Origin: a virus | Length of the DNA: 64,000 nucleotides | Virus record (IMG/VR): IMGVR_UViG_3300037257_000055 | Span: 62,001-126,000 of that record | Strand: one strand, 5' to 3' | Part shown: positions 40,780 through 50,335 of the stretch, piece by piece | Layout: each line of letters begins with the position of its first letter | How positions within the stretch are numbered: position 1 is the stretch's first letter | Program-made: the position numbers and the translations under genes | The notes under the pieces: model-generated | Told to the model about the DNA's origin: nothing | What the model saw: the letters and a program-made list of their open reading frames with translations, nothing else | Database searches by the model: none

Positions 40780-42129
40780 GTGGCAGATAGAGTTGGGGAA
40801 GAAAGATTAAATAACTTTGGAAGTAAAATGATAATAGTAGAGTATAGAAAAACAAGTGATATAGATGTTATGTTTCCAGAATATAATAATTATATAGTAA
40901 AAAATAAACAATATTCACATTTTAAAAAAGGAGCTATTGCATGTCCTTCAGAAGAAAGAACTGAGGTTAGCAGAAATAAAACCAACGAGAATAAAATAGT
41001 TTGGAAAAATAAATTAAATCAAAATGAATATAATTTAGAATTACTTATTAAATATATAAAAGAAAATCCAGATAAATGTTTTGGGAAAGAGGATATTTGT
41101 AAACAATTAGGTGTTTATAGAAAATTCTTAGACAAAGTTGAAAAGATAGAAAATATTAAATTTGAATATAATTTTAATGTTAATTCAATTAATAGTATTT
41201 ATTTTAAAGCTATATATCAAGATTATGATTGGTGTTATCAAAAATATATGACAGAAGGATTAAATCATGAAGAGATGGCTAAAGAAGCGAAGTGCAGTAA
41301 AAGAGTTATAGAGAAATGGTGTTGTGAAAAACATAAATTAACCCAAGAATATAGAAAAATACATAAACAATTAAATGATATACAAAAAGATTTAGTTATT
41401 GGCTCTTTGTTGGGAGACGGTCATGTTGATAAAAGAGAAACACAACCTATATTTATAGTCAGTCATGCGGAAAATCAAAAAGATTATTTGTTTTGGAAAT
41501 ATGAATTAATGAAGGATTTTATGAATATATCACCAACTTATTATAAAGAAGCATATCATAATTTTGGAACAGATTCGAAATATCTTTGTCAACCACACTA
41601 TAGAATATCTTCTAGAATACATAATTGTTTTATACAATATAGAGAAATGTCTAAACGTAATTTAATTGATAATCTCAATGAATTTTCATTAAGTATATTT
41701 GCATTAGATGATGGTTATAGAGGTGATTCAAATTGGGAAATATGTTTAGCTGATATACCATTAAAGGATAGATATCACTTTATAGATATTATGAAGAATA
41801 GGTTTGATTTAGATGGAATTGTAGAAAATAGCGATAAAAGATATATGAGATTTACGGCAAAATCATCAAGGAAATTAGATGAAATTATAACATCTATTAT
41901 TCCAAATAATTTAGATATAATAAAATGTAAAATAATAGAAAATGATAAAATAAAACAAGAACAATTTAGATTTTATATAAATTATAATAACAATGATATA
42001 TTGTTAAAAGATTTTTGTGATATTCTATCTTTTAATTATCAATACATACATTATGCAATTAAAAGATATAGGCTGAAAGATGGGGAAGAAATAATAAACT
42101 TTATGAATGATAGGGAGGAAAATAAATGA
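40780..42129 (+). CDS. LAGLIDADG homing endonuclease with N-terminal DNA-recognition module, 449 aa
   Basis: Two LAGLIDADG-type motifs, VIGSLLGDGH (about residues 206-215) and LSIFALDDGY (about 304-313), with their acidic residues intact, indicate a single-chain homing nuclease. The N terminus (ERLNNFGSKMIIVEY to KNKQYSHFKKGAI) is a module I know from phage and homing-nuclease proteins as probably DNA-binding. A helix-turn-helix lies near residues 160-185. A GTG start at 40780 fits GAGGTGA. It is free-standing between recJ and dnaE, and its stop overlaps the dnaE start as ATGA. Confidence 0.85.
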   Translation: MADRVGEERLNNFGSKMIIVEYRKTSDIDVMFPEYNNYIVKNKQYSHFKKGAIACPSEERTEVSRNKTNENKIVWKNKLNQNEYNLELLIKYIKENPDKCFGKEDICKQLGVYRKFLDKVEKIENIKFEYNFNVNSINSIYFKAIYQDYDWCYQKYMTEGLNHEEMAKEAKCSKRVIEKWCCEKHKLTQEYRKIHKQLNDIQKDLVIGSLLGDGHVDKRETQPIFIVSHAENQKDYLFWKYELMKDFMNISPTYYKEAYHNFGTDSKYLCQPHYRISSRIHNCFIQYREMSKRNLIDNLNEFSLSIFALDDGYRGDSNWEICLADIPLKDRYHFIDIMKNRFDLDGIVENSDKRYMRFTAKSSRKLDEIITSIIPNNLDIIKCKIIENDKIKQEQFRFYINYNNNDILLKDFCDILSFNYQYIHYAIKRYRLKDGEEIINFMNDREENK

Positions 42130-45100
42130 GTAACACATATACATTAACTCATTGTCACACAATGTATAGTAATGGGATAACTAATATAGATTCAGTAACA
42201 AAATATTCAGATTACATAAAACAAATTAAAAATGATAAAGCATTAGGGATACAAGGAATTTGTTTTACAGAGCATGGTTCAACATTTGAATGGTATAAAA
42301 AGAAATGTGAATGTGAAGACAATGGCTTCAAATATGTTCACTCTATAGAAGCATATGTTACAGAGTCTTTAGATGAAAAAATCAGAGATAATTACCATGT
42401 TTGCTTATATGCTACTGATTATGAATCATTTGAAGAATTAAATAGTTTAGTTTCAAAAGCTTTTAATAGAGAAGATGGACATTTTTACTATACACCAAGG
42501 ATAACATTTGAAGAGTTAATAAGTACAAGTAGTAAAATATTAGTTAGTACAGCGTGTTTAGGTGGAATATTAAGTAAAGGAAATGATAAATTAAAAGATA
42601 GATTTATTGAATTTTTAGTTGATAATTCAAATAGATGCTATTTAGAGATTCAGCACCACTTAGTAAAAGATCAAATTTCTTATAATAAATATCTTTGTGA
42701 TTTACATAAAAAATATAATATTCCATTACTTGTAGCTACTGATACTCACGCATTAAACAGCAAACATGCAAAAGGTAGAGAAATATTACAAAAATCAAAA
42801 GGCATTTTCTTCGATAATGAAGACGGTTGGGATTTAACATTAAAATCATATGACGAATTAGTTGAATTATTTAAAAAGCAAAATATAATGTCAGGCGAAG
42901 AAATATATGAAGCTTTAGAAAATACTAATAGATTATATGATAGAGTTGAAGAATTTAAAATTGATAAATCATATAAATATCCTAAATTATATGATAATTC
43001 TTTAGATGTATTAAAACAAAAAATCAATGAGGGTACATTATCAAAAGGAATAAATAAATTACCTAATTATAAAACTGAATACATTCCTAGAATACAACAC
43101 GAGTTAGAAACATACATACATAATGGTGCAGTAGACTTTTTATTATTAGATGAAAACATTAAAACATGGGCTAGAAGTAATAATATATTTGCTGGGTATT
43201 CAAGAGGTTCATGTTCTGGAAGTGAAATAGCTTATTTAATAGGTATTACTGATATAGATTCAATTAAACATAAAATGAATTTTGAAAGATTTATGAATAC
43301 TGAAAGAGTAAGTTTAGCAGATATAGATACAGATTGGTCTCCAAATCACAGAGAACTAGTAAAAAATTATATATATAGTAAAAAAGACTTATATTGTGCA
43401 GACATAATAACATTTAATACGGTTGCTTTAAAAGGTAGTATCAGAGATGTATGCAGAGCTATATATAAAAAAGATTTACCTAAAGAATTGGAAGAAGCTA
43501 GTAATAGAGATGTTGAAGGGTATGGGACTTTAACAGATAGTACTAGTAAAAAAGTTCATGACTATATGGATGATTATTTAAAAATTTCTAATTATATATG
43601 TGAAAATATAGAAGATAATGAAGATAAAATGAGGAAAGAATATCCAAAAGTATTCGAATATGTTGATATAATTAATGGTACTATAGTTTCTATAGGGACA
43701 CATCCTTGTGGTCAAATTTGTAGCCCTATCCCATTAGATAGTTCAGTCGGATTATGTAGCATATCAACTTGTTCACATCCAGTATCAATGATAAGTATGA
43801 AGGCTATTGATGCACAAAACTTTGTCAAGTTAGATTTATTAGGGTTAGACAATATACAAATAATAAATGAAACTTGTGAATTGGCTGATATAGAAAGATT
43901 AACACCCGAAAATACACCAGACGAAGAAGATGTGTGGCAATCAATGGCTAAAGATAATACTTTGATATTTCAATGGGAATCAGATAGTGCAGGTGCTTTT
44001 ATAAAAACATTATTGAGTGAAAAAACATTAAATAAAATAAAACAATTTAATCCAAATTTTAGATATGTAGATTTAGTTTCAATGGGAAATGGTGCTATTA
44101 GACCTGCTGGTGCAAGTTATCGTAATGCATTATCTAATGGTGAATTTAGGGATAATGGACATGAAGCATTAAATAAATTTTTAGCACCAACAATGGGTTA
44201 CTTAGTATATCAGGAACAAATTATGAATTTCTTACATGAATTTTGTGGATATACAATGGGTGAGGCTGATATTGTAAGGCGTGGATTTGCTAAGAAAACA
44301 GGTACAGAAAAATTTATTCCTAAAATTACAAGTGGTTTCATTAAAACTATGAAAGAAAAATACAATGTAGACGAAGAAGAATCTAAAAAATTAATTATAA
44401 ATTTTATACAAGTAATAACTGACGCATCGGATTATCTTTTTAGTGAAAATCATGCTGTTCCATATACATATATTGGATATATTGCTGGATACCTAAGATA
44501 TTATCATCCATTAGAATTTATAACTACAGCATTAAATATTAATAAAGATAAAGAAGAGAAGACTATCAGTATAATCAAATATGCTAATAGTAAAGGAATA
44601 AGTATATCATCACCTAAGTTTGGTTATGCGAAAGCTAGTTATTTCATGTCAAAGGAAACAAATAGTATATATAAAGGAGTAGGCTCAATTAAAAATCTTA
44701 ATAATAAGGTGGCAGATGAGGTATATGAATTATCTCAAAATAATAAGTATAATAGTTTTTTAGATTTATTATTAGATATTAAAGAAAATACATCTTGCAA
44801 CTCACGTCAATTAGAAATACTTATTAAATTAGATTATTTTGATTGCTTTGGCAAATCACAAAAGTTATTAACTATAGTTAATTTATATAATAAGTTATAT
44901 GGCAAAAAACAGTTTAACAAAAGCAAATTAAGCAATGAAAATATAGATTTAATTAGAAAGTATGCAAACAAAGAGACAGAAAAGGTATTTAAAGAAGTTG
45001 ATACTTATAAATTATTAGTAGATCAAGTAGTCAATATCCCTAATACAGATATCAGTTTTAAAGAAAAACTTGCTTTCCAAAACGAAATTTTAGGTTATAT

Positions 45101-45440
45101 AGATTATAAAAATGAAAAAATCGAAAAAAGATATGCTTTGATTACTGATATTAATACTAAATACACTCCCATAGTAAATACATACTGCTTAAATAATGGT
45201 GTTACATGTAAATGTAAAATTAATAAGAAGTTATGGAATAATGATGGTGAATTAAATGTTAATGATGTAATCTATATTCATTCTATGGAAAAGAAATTTG
45301 GATGGAAAAAGGTTGGAGAAAAGACTGATAAAAAGGGTAATGTAAAACCAGTGTTTGAAATCGATGAGAATAAAATCGAGTGGCATATTACAAATTATTC
45401 AGTAATACCAAGTATGGAGGAAGTGCTAGATGAAATTTAA
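42126..45440 (+). CDS. dnaE: DNA polymerase III alpha subunit, DnaE type, 1104 aa
   Basis: The phage replicative polymerase. The N-terminal PHP domain keeps its metal ligands (LTHCHTMYSNG, FTEHG). The palm contains GYSRGSCSGSE and ADIDTDW, the catalytic acids of C-family polymerases. MGYLVYQEQIM, RRGFAKKTG and a C-terminal OB-like domain follow. Length is close to bacterial DnaE; there is no PolC-type proofreading exonuclease domain. It is translationally coupled to the homing endonuclease upstream, and its end overlaps the ERCC4 nuclease gene by 11 bases. Confidence 0.93.
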   Translation: MSNTYTLTHCHTMYSNGITNIDSVTKYSDYIKQIKNDKALGIQGICFTEHGSTFEWYKKKCECEDNGFKYVHSIEAYVTESLDEKIRDNYHVCLYATDYESFEELNSLVSKAFNREDGHFYYTPRITFEELISTSSKILVSTACLGGILSKGNDKLKDRFIEFLVDNSNRCYLEIQHHLVKDQISYNKYLCDLHKKYNIPLLVATDTHALNSKHAKGREILQKSKGIFFDNEDGWDLTLKSYDELVELFKKQNIMSGEEIYEALENTNRLYDRVEEFKIDKSYKYPKLYDNSLDVLKQKINEGTLSKGINKLPNYKTEYIPRIQHELETYIHNGAVDFLLLDENIKTWARSNNIFAGYSRGSCSGSEIAYLIGITDIDSIKHKMNFERFMNTERVSLADIDTDWSPNHRELVKNYIYSKKDLYCADIITFNTVALKGSIRDVCRAIYKKDLPKELEEASNRDVEGYGTLTDSTSKKVHDYMDDYLKISNYICENIEDNEDKMRKEYPKVFEYVDIINGTIVSIGTHPCGQICSPIPLDSSVGLCSISTCSHPVSMISMKAIDAQNFVKLDLLGLDNIQIINETCELADIERLTPENTPDEEDVWQSMAKDNTLIFQWESDSAGAFIKTLLSEKTLNKIKQFNPNFRYVDLVSMGNGAIRPAGASYRNALSNGEFRDNGHEALNKFLAPTMGYLVYQEQIMNFLHEFCGYTMGEADIVRRGFAKKTGTEKFIPKITSGFIKTMKEKYNVDEEESKKLIINFIQVITDASDYLFSENHAVPYTYIGYIAGYLRYYHPLEFITTALNINKDKEEKTISIIKYANSKGISISSPKFGYAKASYFMSKETNSIYKGVGSIKNLNNKVADEVYELSQNNKYNSFLDLLLDIKENTSCNSRQLEILIKLDYFDCFGKSQKLLTIVNLYNKLYGKKQFNKSKLSNENIDLIRKYANKETEKVFKEVDTYKLLVDQVVNIPNTDISFKEKLAFQNEILGYIDYKNEKIEKRYALITDINTKYTPIVNTYCLNNGVTCKCKINKKLWNNDGELNVNDVIYIHSMEKKFGWKKVGEKTDKKGNVKPVFEIDENKIEWHITNYSVIPSMEEVLDEI

Positions 45441-45963
45441 TAGAGTATATAAAGATAAAGAAGTAAAACAAATTCTTAACTCAATAACTGTATTAGTAGA
45501 CAGCAGGGAAAAGGTTAACTCGCACATTAAAATGTGGTTAAAATCTAATAAAATAAATTATATAGATTATACTTTATCATTTGGGGATTATTCATTTATG
45601 ATACCACAGAATGAATCATTAGATATTCTTGAAGATTTATATTTTACTGACGAAATAGCTATTGAACGAAAGGCTCATGCTGAAGAAATTAGTGGCAATT
45701 TTACACAAGGAAGAGAAAGGTTTAAAAGGGAGTTTGAAAGAAGTAATGGAGCATTAAGGTTATTAATAGAAGATACTAATTACTCTAATGTCTGTGATGG
45801 TAAATATAAAACTGATTTTCCTAAAGAATCTTTTGTTGGCTCATTACATTCTTTTCAAGAACAATATAATTGCCCATTCTTTTTTACAGATAAAGAACAT
45901 AGTGGAAAATATATTTATAATACCTTTTACTATTATTTAAGAAATAAGTTAAAAACAAATTAA
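45430..45963 (+). CDS. ERCC4-type structure-specific nuclease, 177 aa
   Basis: The signature VDSREK (about residues 23-28), FGDYSF (about 51-56) and IERKA (about 77-81) is that of the ERCC4/XPF/Mus81 nuclease fold. It probably cuts branched or flap DNA during phage replication or recombination. It contains the nuclease domain only, with no HhH or helicase parts. It overlaps the end of dnaE. Confidence 0.85.
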   Translation: MKFNRVYKDKEVKQILNSITVLVDSREKVNSHIKMWLKSNKINYIDYTLSFGDYSFMIPQNESLDILEDLYFTDEIAIERKAHAEEISGNFTQGRERFKREFERSNGALRLLIEDTNYSNVCDGKYKTDFPKESFVGSLHSFQEQYNCPFFFTDKEHSGKYIYNTFYYYLRNKLKTN

Positions 45964-45968
45964 TAGAA
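45954..45968 (+). repeat. Dispersed intergenic motif AACAAATTAATAGAA
   Basis: It overlaps the stop codon of the ERCC4 gene and ends six bases before a -35 element. Confidence 0.65.
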
Positions 45969-45973
45969 ATAAC

Positions 45974-46002
45974 TTGACTTTGAAACTGAATAGATATAGA
46001 AT
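45974..46002 (+). promoter_or_regulatory. Sigma-A-type promoter
   Basis: TTGACT, a 17-base spacer and TAGAAT. It would transcribe straight into the hairpin at 46004. Confidence 0.75.
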
Positions 46003-46003
46003 A

Positions 46004-46043
46004 AAGATATAGGATAAGAAAATCTTGTATCTTATTTTTATTT
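46004..46043 (+). terminator. Promoter-proximal terminator or attenuator
   Basis: AAGATATA (46004-46011) and TGTATCTT (46026-46033) form an 8-bp stem with an inner GAT/ATC, followed by ATTTTTATTT. It lies at the predicted 5' end of the transcript, so it may act as an attenuator or as a protective 5' hairpin. Confidence 0.6.
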
Positions 46044-46059
46044 AAGGAGGAAATTATAT

Positions 46060-46320
46060 ATGGCTTTATTTAAAAAACCTGAATATACAAGTGATGAATT
46101 GAGATTAAATATAAAAAGACTAGAACGAGAAATTAAAGAATTACAAAATCAATATAATACTGCATTACTAAGAAGTAAAGAAATGTTTTCAAAACCTCAT
46201 ACAATAATGGACGTTGCAAAATGTCATAATGAATATGGAAATTCTAAAGATTTGAATTGTGATATTAATTGTTGTAAAAGAAGTATAGCAATTTATAAAA
46301 ATATGTTAAAAGATAAATAA
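46060..46320 (+). CDS. Hypothetical coiled-coil protein, 86 aa
   Basis: Not recognised. It has two charged helices and a C-terminal Cys cluster (LNCDINCCKR). Confidence 0.65.
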   Translation: MALFKKPEYTSDELRLNIKRLEREIKELQNQYNTALLRSKEMFSKPHTIMDVAKCHNEYGNSKDLNCDINCCKRSIAIYKNMLKDK

Positions 46321-46344
46321 ATTAATAAAAAGGAGATTATTAAA

Positions 46345-46701
46345 ATGAATAAATTTGAAAGAGAAATTAAAATTAAAGAAAATGGAAAGCCAATGATTAA
46401 ATTAAGCAGAAAGTGTAGTGGAACATTAGGTAGAATGAGAACAACGAGGAGCAATATTATAATATCAGAACAAAGAATTAATCCAAAGTCTCCAGTACAA
46501 GATAGAAGTTTTACATTAGTTATTAGAAACGATGGTGTAGATGGCGAATATAAAATGGGACAACTTTCATTTTTAAAAGAAGAAGATTTAATACAGATAA
46601 GAGATTCAATTGATTTGATATTAAATTTAGACAATGTAAAAGTGGTTAAAGAAGAAAGTAAGTCTAATGTGACAATTAATAATTATTACATACAAAAATA
46701 G
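46345..46701 (+). CDS. Hypothetical basic protein, 118 aa
   Basis: Not recognised. A basic central stretch (SRKCSGTLGRMRTTRS) suggests nucleic-acid contact. It ends in NVTINNYYIQK. Confidence 0.65.
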   Translation: MNKFEREIKIKENGKPMIKLSRKCSGTLGRMRTTRSNIIISEQRINPKSPVQDRSFTLVIRNDGVDGEYKMGQLSFLKEEDLIQIRDSIDLILNLDNVKVVKEESKSNVTINNYYIQK

Positions 46702-46749
46702 CACCTTGTAAATGGCATGAATACTAGGTTAAAAACCACATAAAAACAT

Positions 46750-46780
46750 GATTTTAACAGGAGTTAATAAATTAATAGAA
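46750..46780 (+). repeat. Full-length copy of the dispersed intergenic repeat
   Basis: The best example of the roughly 30-base unit: GATTTTAACAGGAGTT followed by AATAAATTAATAGAA. An upstream ATGGC-N7-ACTAGG element at 46712 also matches the copy near 28935. Confidence 0.7.
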
Positions 46781-46808
46781 TATAATATAATTAAAGGGGA
46801 TGTAAAAA

Positions 46809-47003
46809 ATGGATGATAATGAAAAATATAAAAGTATATTTAACAATTTAACTGATGAAGATTTCGAAGATATTTTAAAAGAATGTAATTTCAAATATGA
46901 AAAAGTAGAAAAGGGAAAAGGTGGATTATTTGTAGATGGTAAAAGAATAGAATCTGATAAAATATTTGAAGAATACAGTTACTTTAAGGGAGTTGATAAA
47001 TAA
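46809..47003 (+). CDS. Hypothetical acidic protein, 64 aa
   Basis: Not recognised. It is acidic at the N terminus and lysine-rich in the middle. Its stop overlaps the next start as TAATG. Confidence 0.65.
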   Translation: MDDNEKYKSIFNNLTDEDFEDILKECNFKYEKVEKGKGGLFVDGKRIESDKIFEEYSYFKGVDK

Positions 47004-47560
47004 TGAATAAAGATTTAAATAAGATTGCATTAACTAAAGAAGATAGAATAGAAGCTTATAAATATATTTTAGGCGATGATGAAGAATATACTAATTCTTT
47101 CTTTAAAGGTTATAAACCTAATTATTATTTTAATACTGAATCTGAAGAATTAAATGAATCACAAATAAAAGATATATTAGCAAAAGCAATTCTTACAGGA
47201 AAAAATAAGTTTGCTAGTTGTACTTCAATGTCAAAACCAATAACATTAGATGATTTAGATAAATTGGCAGAAAAGTTAAATCAATTACCGCCAGTAGCCA
47301 ATAAAATAGAAATAGGGACATTTGCATTAAAAGTATTATTGGAGAAAATACCTACTATTGATAATACTAAATTTAAAAGTTATCCTAATACAATGTATGG
47401 ATTACCTATTGAAATTTATGAAGGTTATGATTTTAAATTTAATCAAATGAGAGTTAAATTTAGTAATGGCGAGAGCAAAATTATAGATGTATTTACGTGT
47501 AATGATAATGTTAATATTTACAATGAAATATTTAGAATGGAGAGTGAAAATAATGAATAA
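47003..47560 (+). CDS. Hypothetical protein, 185 aa
   Basis: Not recognised. It has a mostly helical first 115 residues and a beta-rich end. It overlaps both neighbours and probably belongs to a three-gene unit. Confidence 0.7.
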   Translation: MNKDLNKIALTKEDRIEAYKYILGDDEEYTNSFFKGYKPNYYFNTESEELNESQIKDILAKAILTGKNKFASCTSMSKPITLDDLDKLAEKLNQLPPVANKIEIGTFALKVLLEKIPTIDNTKFKSYPNTMYGLPIEIYEGYDFKFNQMRVKFSNGESKIIDVFTCNDNVNIYNEIFRMESENNE

Positions 47561-47807
47561 AATAGAACTCAAAAATGGCTCAACAATTGAAACTATAGAT
47601 ACTAGTGAAGTTACTAGAAGTAAAAGAGGGCAAGAACAATTAAATAATATGAAATCTGCATGGGATTTAATTTATGAATATTATAATAGTTTACCTTGGT
47701 ATAAAAAGATTATTACTAAAATACAATGGTTCTTTGATGATATAGTGGGATTTTTCATTAGATTATATTATAAAATTGTTATAAAGATCTTATATAAATC
47801 TAAATAA
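47553..47807 (+). CDS. Predicted membrane-associated protein, 84 aa
   Basis: The C-terminal 45 residues are hydrophobic and aromatic with lysines (WYKKIITKIQWFFDD, then FFIRLYYKIVIKILY), an amphipathic membrane-binding pattern rather than a clean transmembrane span. The ATG at 47553 lies in the end of the preceding gene. Confidence 0.6.
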   Translation: MNKIELKNGSTIETIDTSEVTRSKRGQEQLNNMKSAWDLIYEYYNSLPWYKKIITKIQWFFDDIVGFFIRLYYKIVIKILYKSK

Positions 47808-47817
47808 ATTAATAGAA
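47802..47817 (+). repeat. Dispersed intergenic motif AAATAAATTAATAGAA
   Basis: An exact copy overlapping the preceding stop and ending five bases before a -35-like element. Confidence 0.7.
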
Positions 47818-47822
47818 ACATA

Positions 47823-47851
47823 TTGAATTAATTAAAAATCTATGGTAAGAT
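47823..47851 (+). promoter_or_regulatory. Sigma-A-type promoter with extended -10
   Basis: TTGAAT, a 17-base spacer ending TATGG and TAAGAT, which makes an extended -10 (TGGTAAGAT). Confidence 0.75.
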
Positions 47852-47875
47852 AATTTTATGGAAGGAAGTGAAATT

Positions 47876-48163
47876 ATGTTTGCAAATTTTAGAAAAGCAT
47901 TTTTTTCAACTAAAGAAGAAAAAGAAACTCAAGCTAAATGGTTAGAAGATAATCCATTACCTAAAAAGGAAAATATTAATCTAATAAAGACACATGATGG
48001 GATATATGTTTCAGAACCATTACAAGGTTTTGAAGGAGAATGTGAAGGATGTAAAAATTTTATTAAAAATTATCCATATTATATAGAGGGTGGTTGGTGT
48101 AAATTACATAAATGTTCATGTGGGTGGGGTTTTACTTGTGATGATTTTAAAGATAAACCATAG
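47876..48163 (+). CDS. Cysteine-rich protein, 95 aa
   Basis: CEGCKNF, WCKLHKCSCGW and a final Cys in the last 45 residues form a probable zinc knuckle. The ATG at 47876 follows GGAAGGAAGTGA. Confidence 0.65.
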   Translation: MFANFRKAFFSTKEEKETQAKWLEDNPLPKKENINLIKTHDGIYVSEPLQGFEGECEGCKNFIKNYPYYIEGGWCKLHKCSCGWGFTCDDFKDKP

Positions 48164-48186
48164 TCCAAATAAAACTTGGATTTTAA
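48164..48186 (+). terminator. Short hairpin with T tail
   Basis: TCCAA and TTGGA flank a 7-base A-rich loop and TTTTAA follows, directly after the previous stop. A diverged copy of the dispersed repeat follows. Confidence 0.45.
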
Positions 48187-48232
48187 ATGAATATAACGAA
48201 TTAATGTAATTAAGAAAGGGTGATAATTGAAT

Positions 48233-48679
48233 ATGAATGAATTACTGATAATATTATTTATGATTATATTCATGATTTTAATAATATTTATTCCAATATT
48301 ATTAGTAGATATTAGCTTTAAAATTAAAGATAAATTAAATCATACAATATTTAAAGAAAAGTATAAAAACAAGTTGGTTCAAAGTATAGAAGAAGGTATA
48401 AAATTTAATAATTATAAAATAAACAAATACAAAGGTATAGAAGATGAAACGGTATTATATGACGACTTTCAAAAACATTGTGCAATCTGCAATTGTTGTG
48501 ATAGTGAGTTTTACATATCAGAAGGAATTGATAAAATTTTAGTAGATGAATTTAAGCAATCAGAATTGGAGGCTCATAACTTATCTATTGTATATTCTGA
48601 ACAAAAGAGAAAAGAAAACTTACAAGCAAGAGTAAAATTTATAGAAGAAGAATTAAAAGATATCAAAAATAGAATATAA
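48233..48679 (+). CDS. Membrane-anchored protein with cytoplasmic Cys motif, 148 aa
   Basis: One N-terminal transmembrane segment (about residues 3-25, almost entirely Ile, Leu and Phe) is followed by a charged helical domain with CAICNCCDSEF near residue 85. The ATG at 48233 suits GAAAGGGTGA better than the TTG at 48227. Confidence 0.65.
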   Translation: MNELLIILFMIIFMILIIFIPILLVDISFKIKDKLNHTIFKEKYKNKLVQSIEEGIKFNNYKINKYKGIEDETVLYDDFQKHCAICNCCDSEFYISEGIDKILVDEFKQSELEAHNLSIVYSEQKRKENLQARVKFIEEELKDIKNRI

Positions 48680-48695
48680 GGAAGGATTGGTAATA

Positions 48696-48902
48696 ATGAA
48701 TTTAAAAACAATATGGACTTTAAAATTTAATGATTTAATTATTAACGAAGGAGATACCATAAAAATATACTTACATAATGATGAAATATTAATTGGTGAC
48801 TATAACTTTTCAGATGAAAGTACAATTTATTTGAATAGAGAAAATTCAGAAATGGAAATCGATTTTGATGATGTTAAAGAAATTGTAATATTAAGGAGAT
48901 GA
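48696..48902 (+). CDS. Hypothetical small beta-barrel protein, 68 aa
   Basis: Alternating strands (DTIKIYLHNDEILIGDYNFS) suggest a small Sm- or SH3-like barrel. The ATG at 48696 follows AAGGAAGGA. Function is unknown. Confidence 0.6.
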   Translation: MNLKTIWTLKFNDLIINEGDTIKIYLHNDEILIGDYNFSDESTIYLNRENSEMEIDFDDVKEIVILRR

Positions 48903-48909
48903 TACACAA

Positions 48910-49137
48910 ATGAATAACAACAAAATAATAGGATTTAATTTAAGTTTAAATTTTGGATTTACTAATGATGAAGATCATAAAGAAGTTATTAATAGAATAG
49001 AAAATATGATAGATGACTTATTAAAAGGTCAAATATATACAGGAGCGATATTATTAGGTGGTAAATCTGAATTTATAAAAGAAAACAATGATTTAGGTAT
49101 CAGAAAAATAAGTGAGGAGGGTAATAATGAAATATAG
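48910..49137 (+). CDS. Hypothetical protein, 75 aa
   Basis: Not recognised. It has a helical core and an acidic C terminus. Its end overlaps the next gene by 11 bases. Confidence 0.65.
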   Translation: MNNNKIIGFNLSLNFGFTNDEDHKEVINRIENMIDDLLKGQIYTGAILLGGKSEFIKENNDLGIRKISEEGNNEI

Positions 49138-49285
49138 AACTAGCAAAGAAGAATTAATAAATGAATTAAACGAAGTTATCTATAAGTGGTGTAGAGAATA
49201 TAATTATTCATATGAAGAAGCCACACAAATGTTAAATGATATATTTAAAGAACGACCAATAGTTAAAAATAAGGAGGGCGAGTAA
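49127..49285 (+). CDS. Hypothetical helical protein, 52 aa
   Basis: Starts within the previous gene after GAGGAGGG. KEELINELNEVIYKWCREYN followed by a second helix gives a small helical hairpin. It is followed two bases later by the next gene. Confidence 0.6.
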   Translation: MKYRTSKEELINELNEVIYKWCREYNYSYEEATQMLNDIFKERPIVKNKEGE

Positions 49286-49287
49286 AT

Positions 49288-49527
49288 ATGGTTATAACAT
49301 TGGAGAATGGACAAACAGTTACAATTTATGAAAAGCAAAATATATTGCCACAAATTAAAGAGTACATAGATAAAGAAATATTTGAGTTGCTTGAAGATAG
49401 TTTTAATAATGTAGATGGAAGTGTTATTAGAATAGAGGAACTTGAAGCTGAACTAGACGATGCTAATAGTTATAATGACGAACTAGAAAGAAAAATAGAT
49501 AGATTGGAGAGCGAAATTGATGAGTAG
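49288..49527 (+). CDS. Hypothetical coiled-coil protein, 79 aa
   Basis: The first 30 residues are mixed and the last 40 form an acidic coiled coil. It overlaps the YopX-type gene by eight bases. Confidence 0.65.
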   Translation: MVITLENGQTVTIYEKQNILPQIKEYIDKEIFELLEDSFNNVDGSVIRIEELEAELDDANSYNDELERKIDRLESEIDE

Positions 49528-49951
49528 AAAACATAAATATAAAGTTTGGGATAAAGTTAATAATTGTATGGATGAACTTGATGGATATGATTTGTATTTA
49601 GCTGATGGAAAAATATATGAAGTAAGTCTAAAAGGTTACTGGGGAATGGAACATTTAGAAAAAATAGATGTATCTGAAAGATATATACTTTTAGAATATG
49701 TAGGATTTAAAGATAAAAACAACAAAGAAATCTATGAAGGATATATTGATAGTTCTGGCTACGTAGTTACATATTTAGCAAATTTACATGATGGATTAGG
49801 TATGAATGCAGGATGGTATTTACAAAGAGATAATTTTGAATCTTGGTCTGAATTAGAATGTAATGAAGACATTGAAATCATAGGAAATATTTTTGAAAAT
49901 CCTGAAAAAGCTATAAATAATTGCAACACGGATTATACTACATCGTTTTAA
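49520..49951 (+). CDS. YopX-family protein, 143 aa
   Basis: The YopX domain common in Firmicute phages is recognisable: KYKVWDKVNNCM at the N terminus, LLEYVGFKDKNNKEIYEGY in the middle and DIEIIGNIFENPE at the end. YopX proteins are beta-rich and of unknown function. The ATG at 49520 starts within the end of the previous gene. Confidence 0.85.
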   Translation: MSRKHKYKVWDKVNNCMDELDGYDLYLADGKIYEVSLKGYWGMEHLEKIDVSERYILLEYVGFKDKNNKEIYEGYIDSSGYVVTYLANLHDGLGMNAGWYLQRDNFESWSELECNEDIEIIGNIFENPEKAINNCNTDYTTSF

Positions 49952-49969
49952 AAAGCTTGTTTTATTTGG

Positions 49970-49985
49970 AAATAAATTAATAGAA
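49970..49985 (+). repeat. Dispersed intergenic motif AAATAAATTAATAGAA
   Basis: An exact copy preceded by GTTTTATTTGG. The ribosome-binding site of the next gene follows at once. Confidence 0.7.
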
Positions 49986-50002
49986 GTAAAAGAGGTGAAA
50001 TT

Positions 50003-50335
50003 ATGAGTAAGGAAGATAAAGAAATTGAAAAGTTAGTGGACGAATTAATTGAAGGAAATAAGATATCCAAAGAACAAAGACAAGTGTTCATATTATTGTT
50101 TAGAGGAGAATACTTTAAAGGAAGAGAAGATGGCATTCAAGATATTAAAAAACAAGTTGATAGATTTTCTATTATAACAAAATCTTTAGTTAAATCAGTT
50201 GAAGAACTAATTGATGAAGAAAATGTTTTAGTCAAAAAGGATATAGAATCAGAATTAAAAGATTTATGTTATATGGTTGAGGCACAATTTAACAGGTTTA
50301 ATATGTGGATGAAAAGTAAAGAGGTGAGATTATGA
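50003..50335 (+). CDS. Hypothetical helical protein, 110 aa
   Basis: Not recognised. It is all-helical and charged, with a conserved-looking FRGEYFKGREDG turn. Its stop overlaps the next start (ATGA). Confidence 0.65.
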   Translation: MSKEDKEIEKLVDELIEGNKISKEQRQVFILLFRGEYFKGREDGIQDIKKQVDRFSIITKSLVKSVEELIDEENVLVKKDIESELKDLCYMVEAQFNRFNMWMKSKEVRL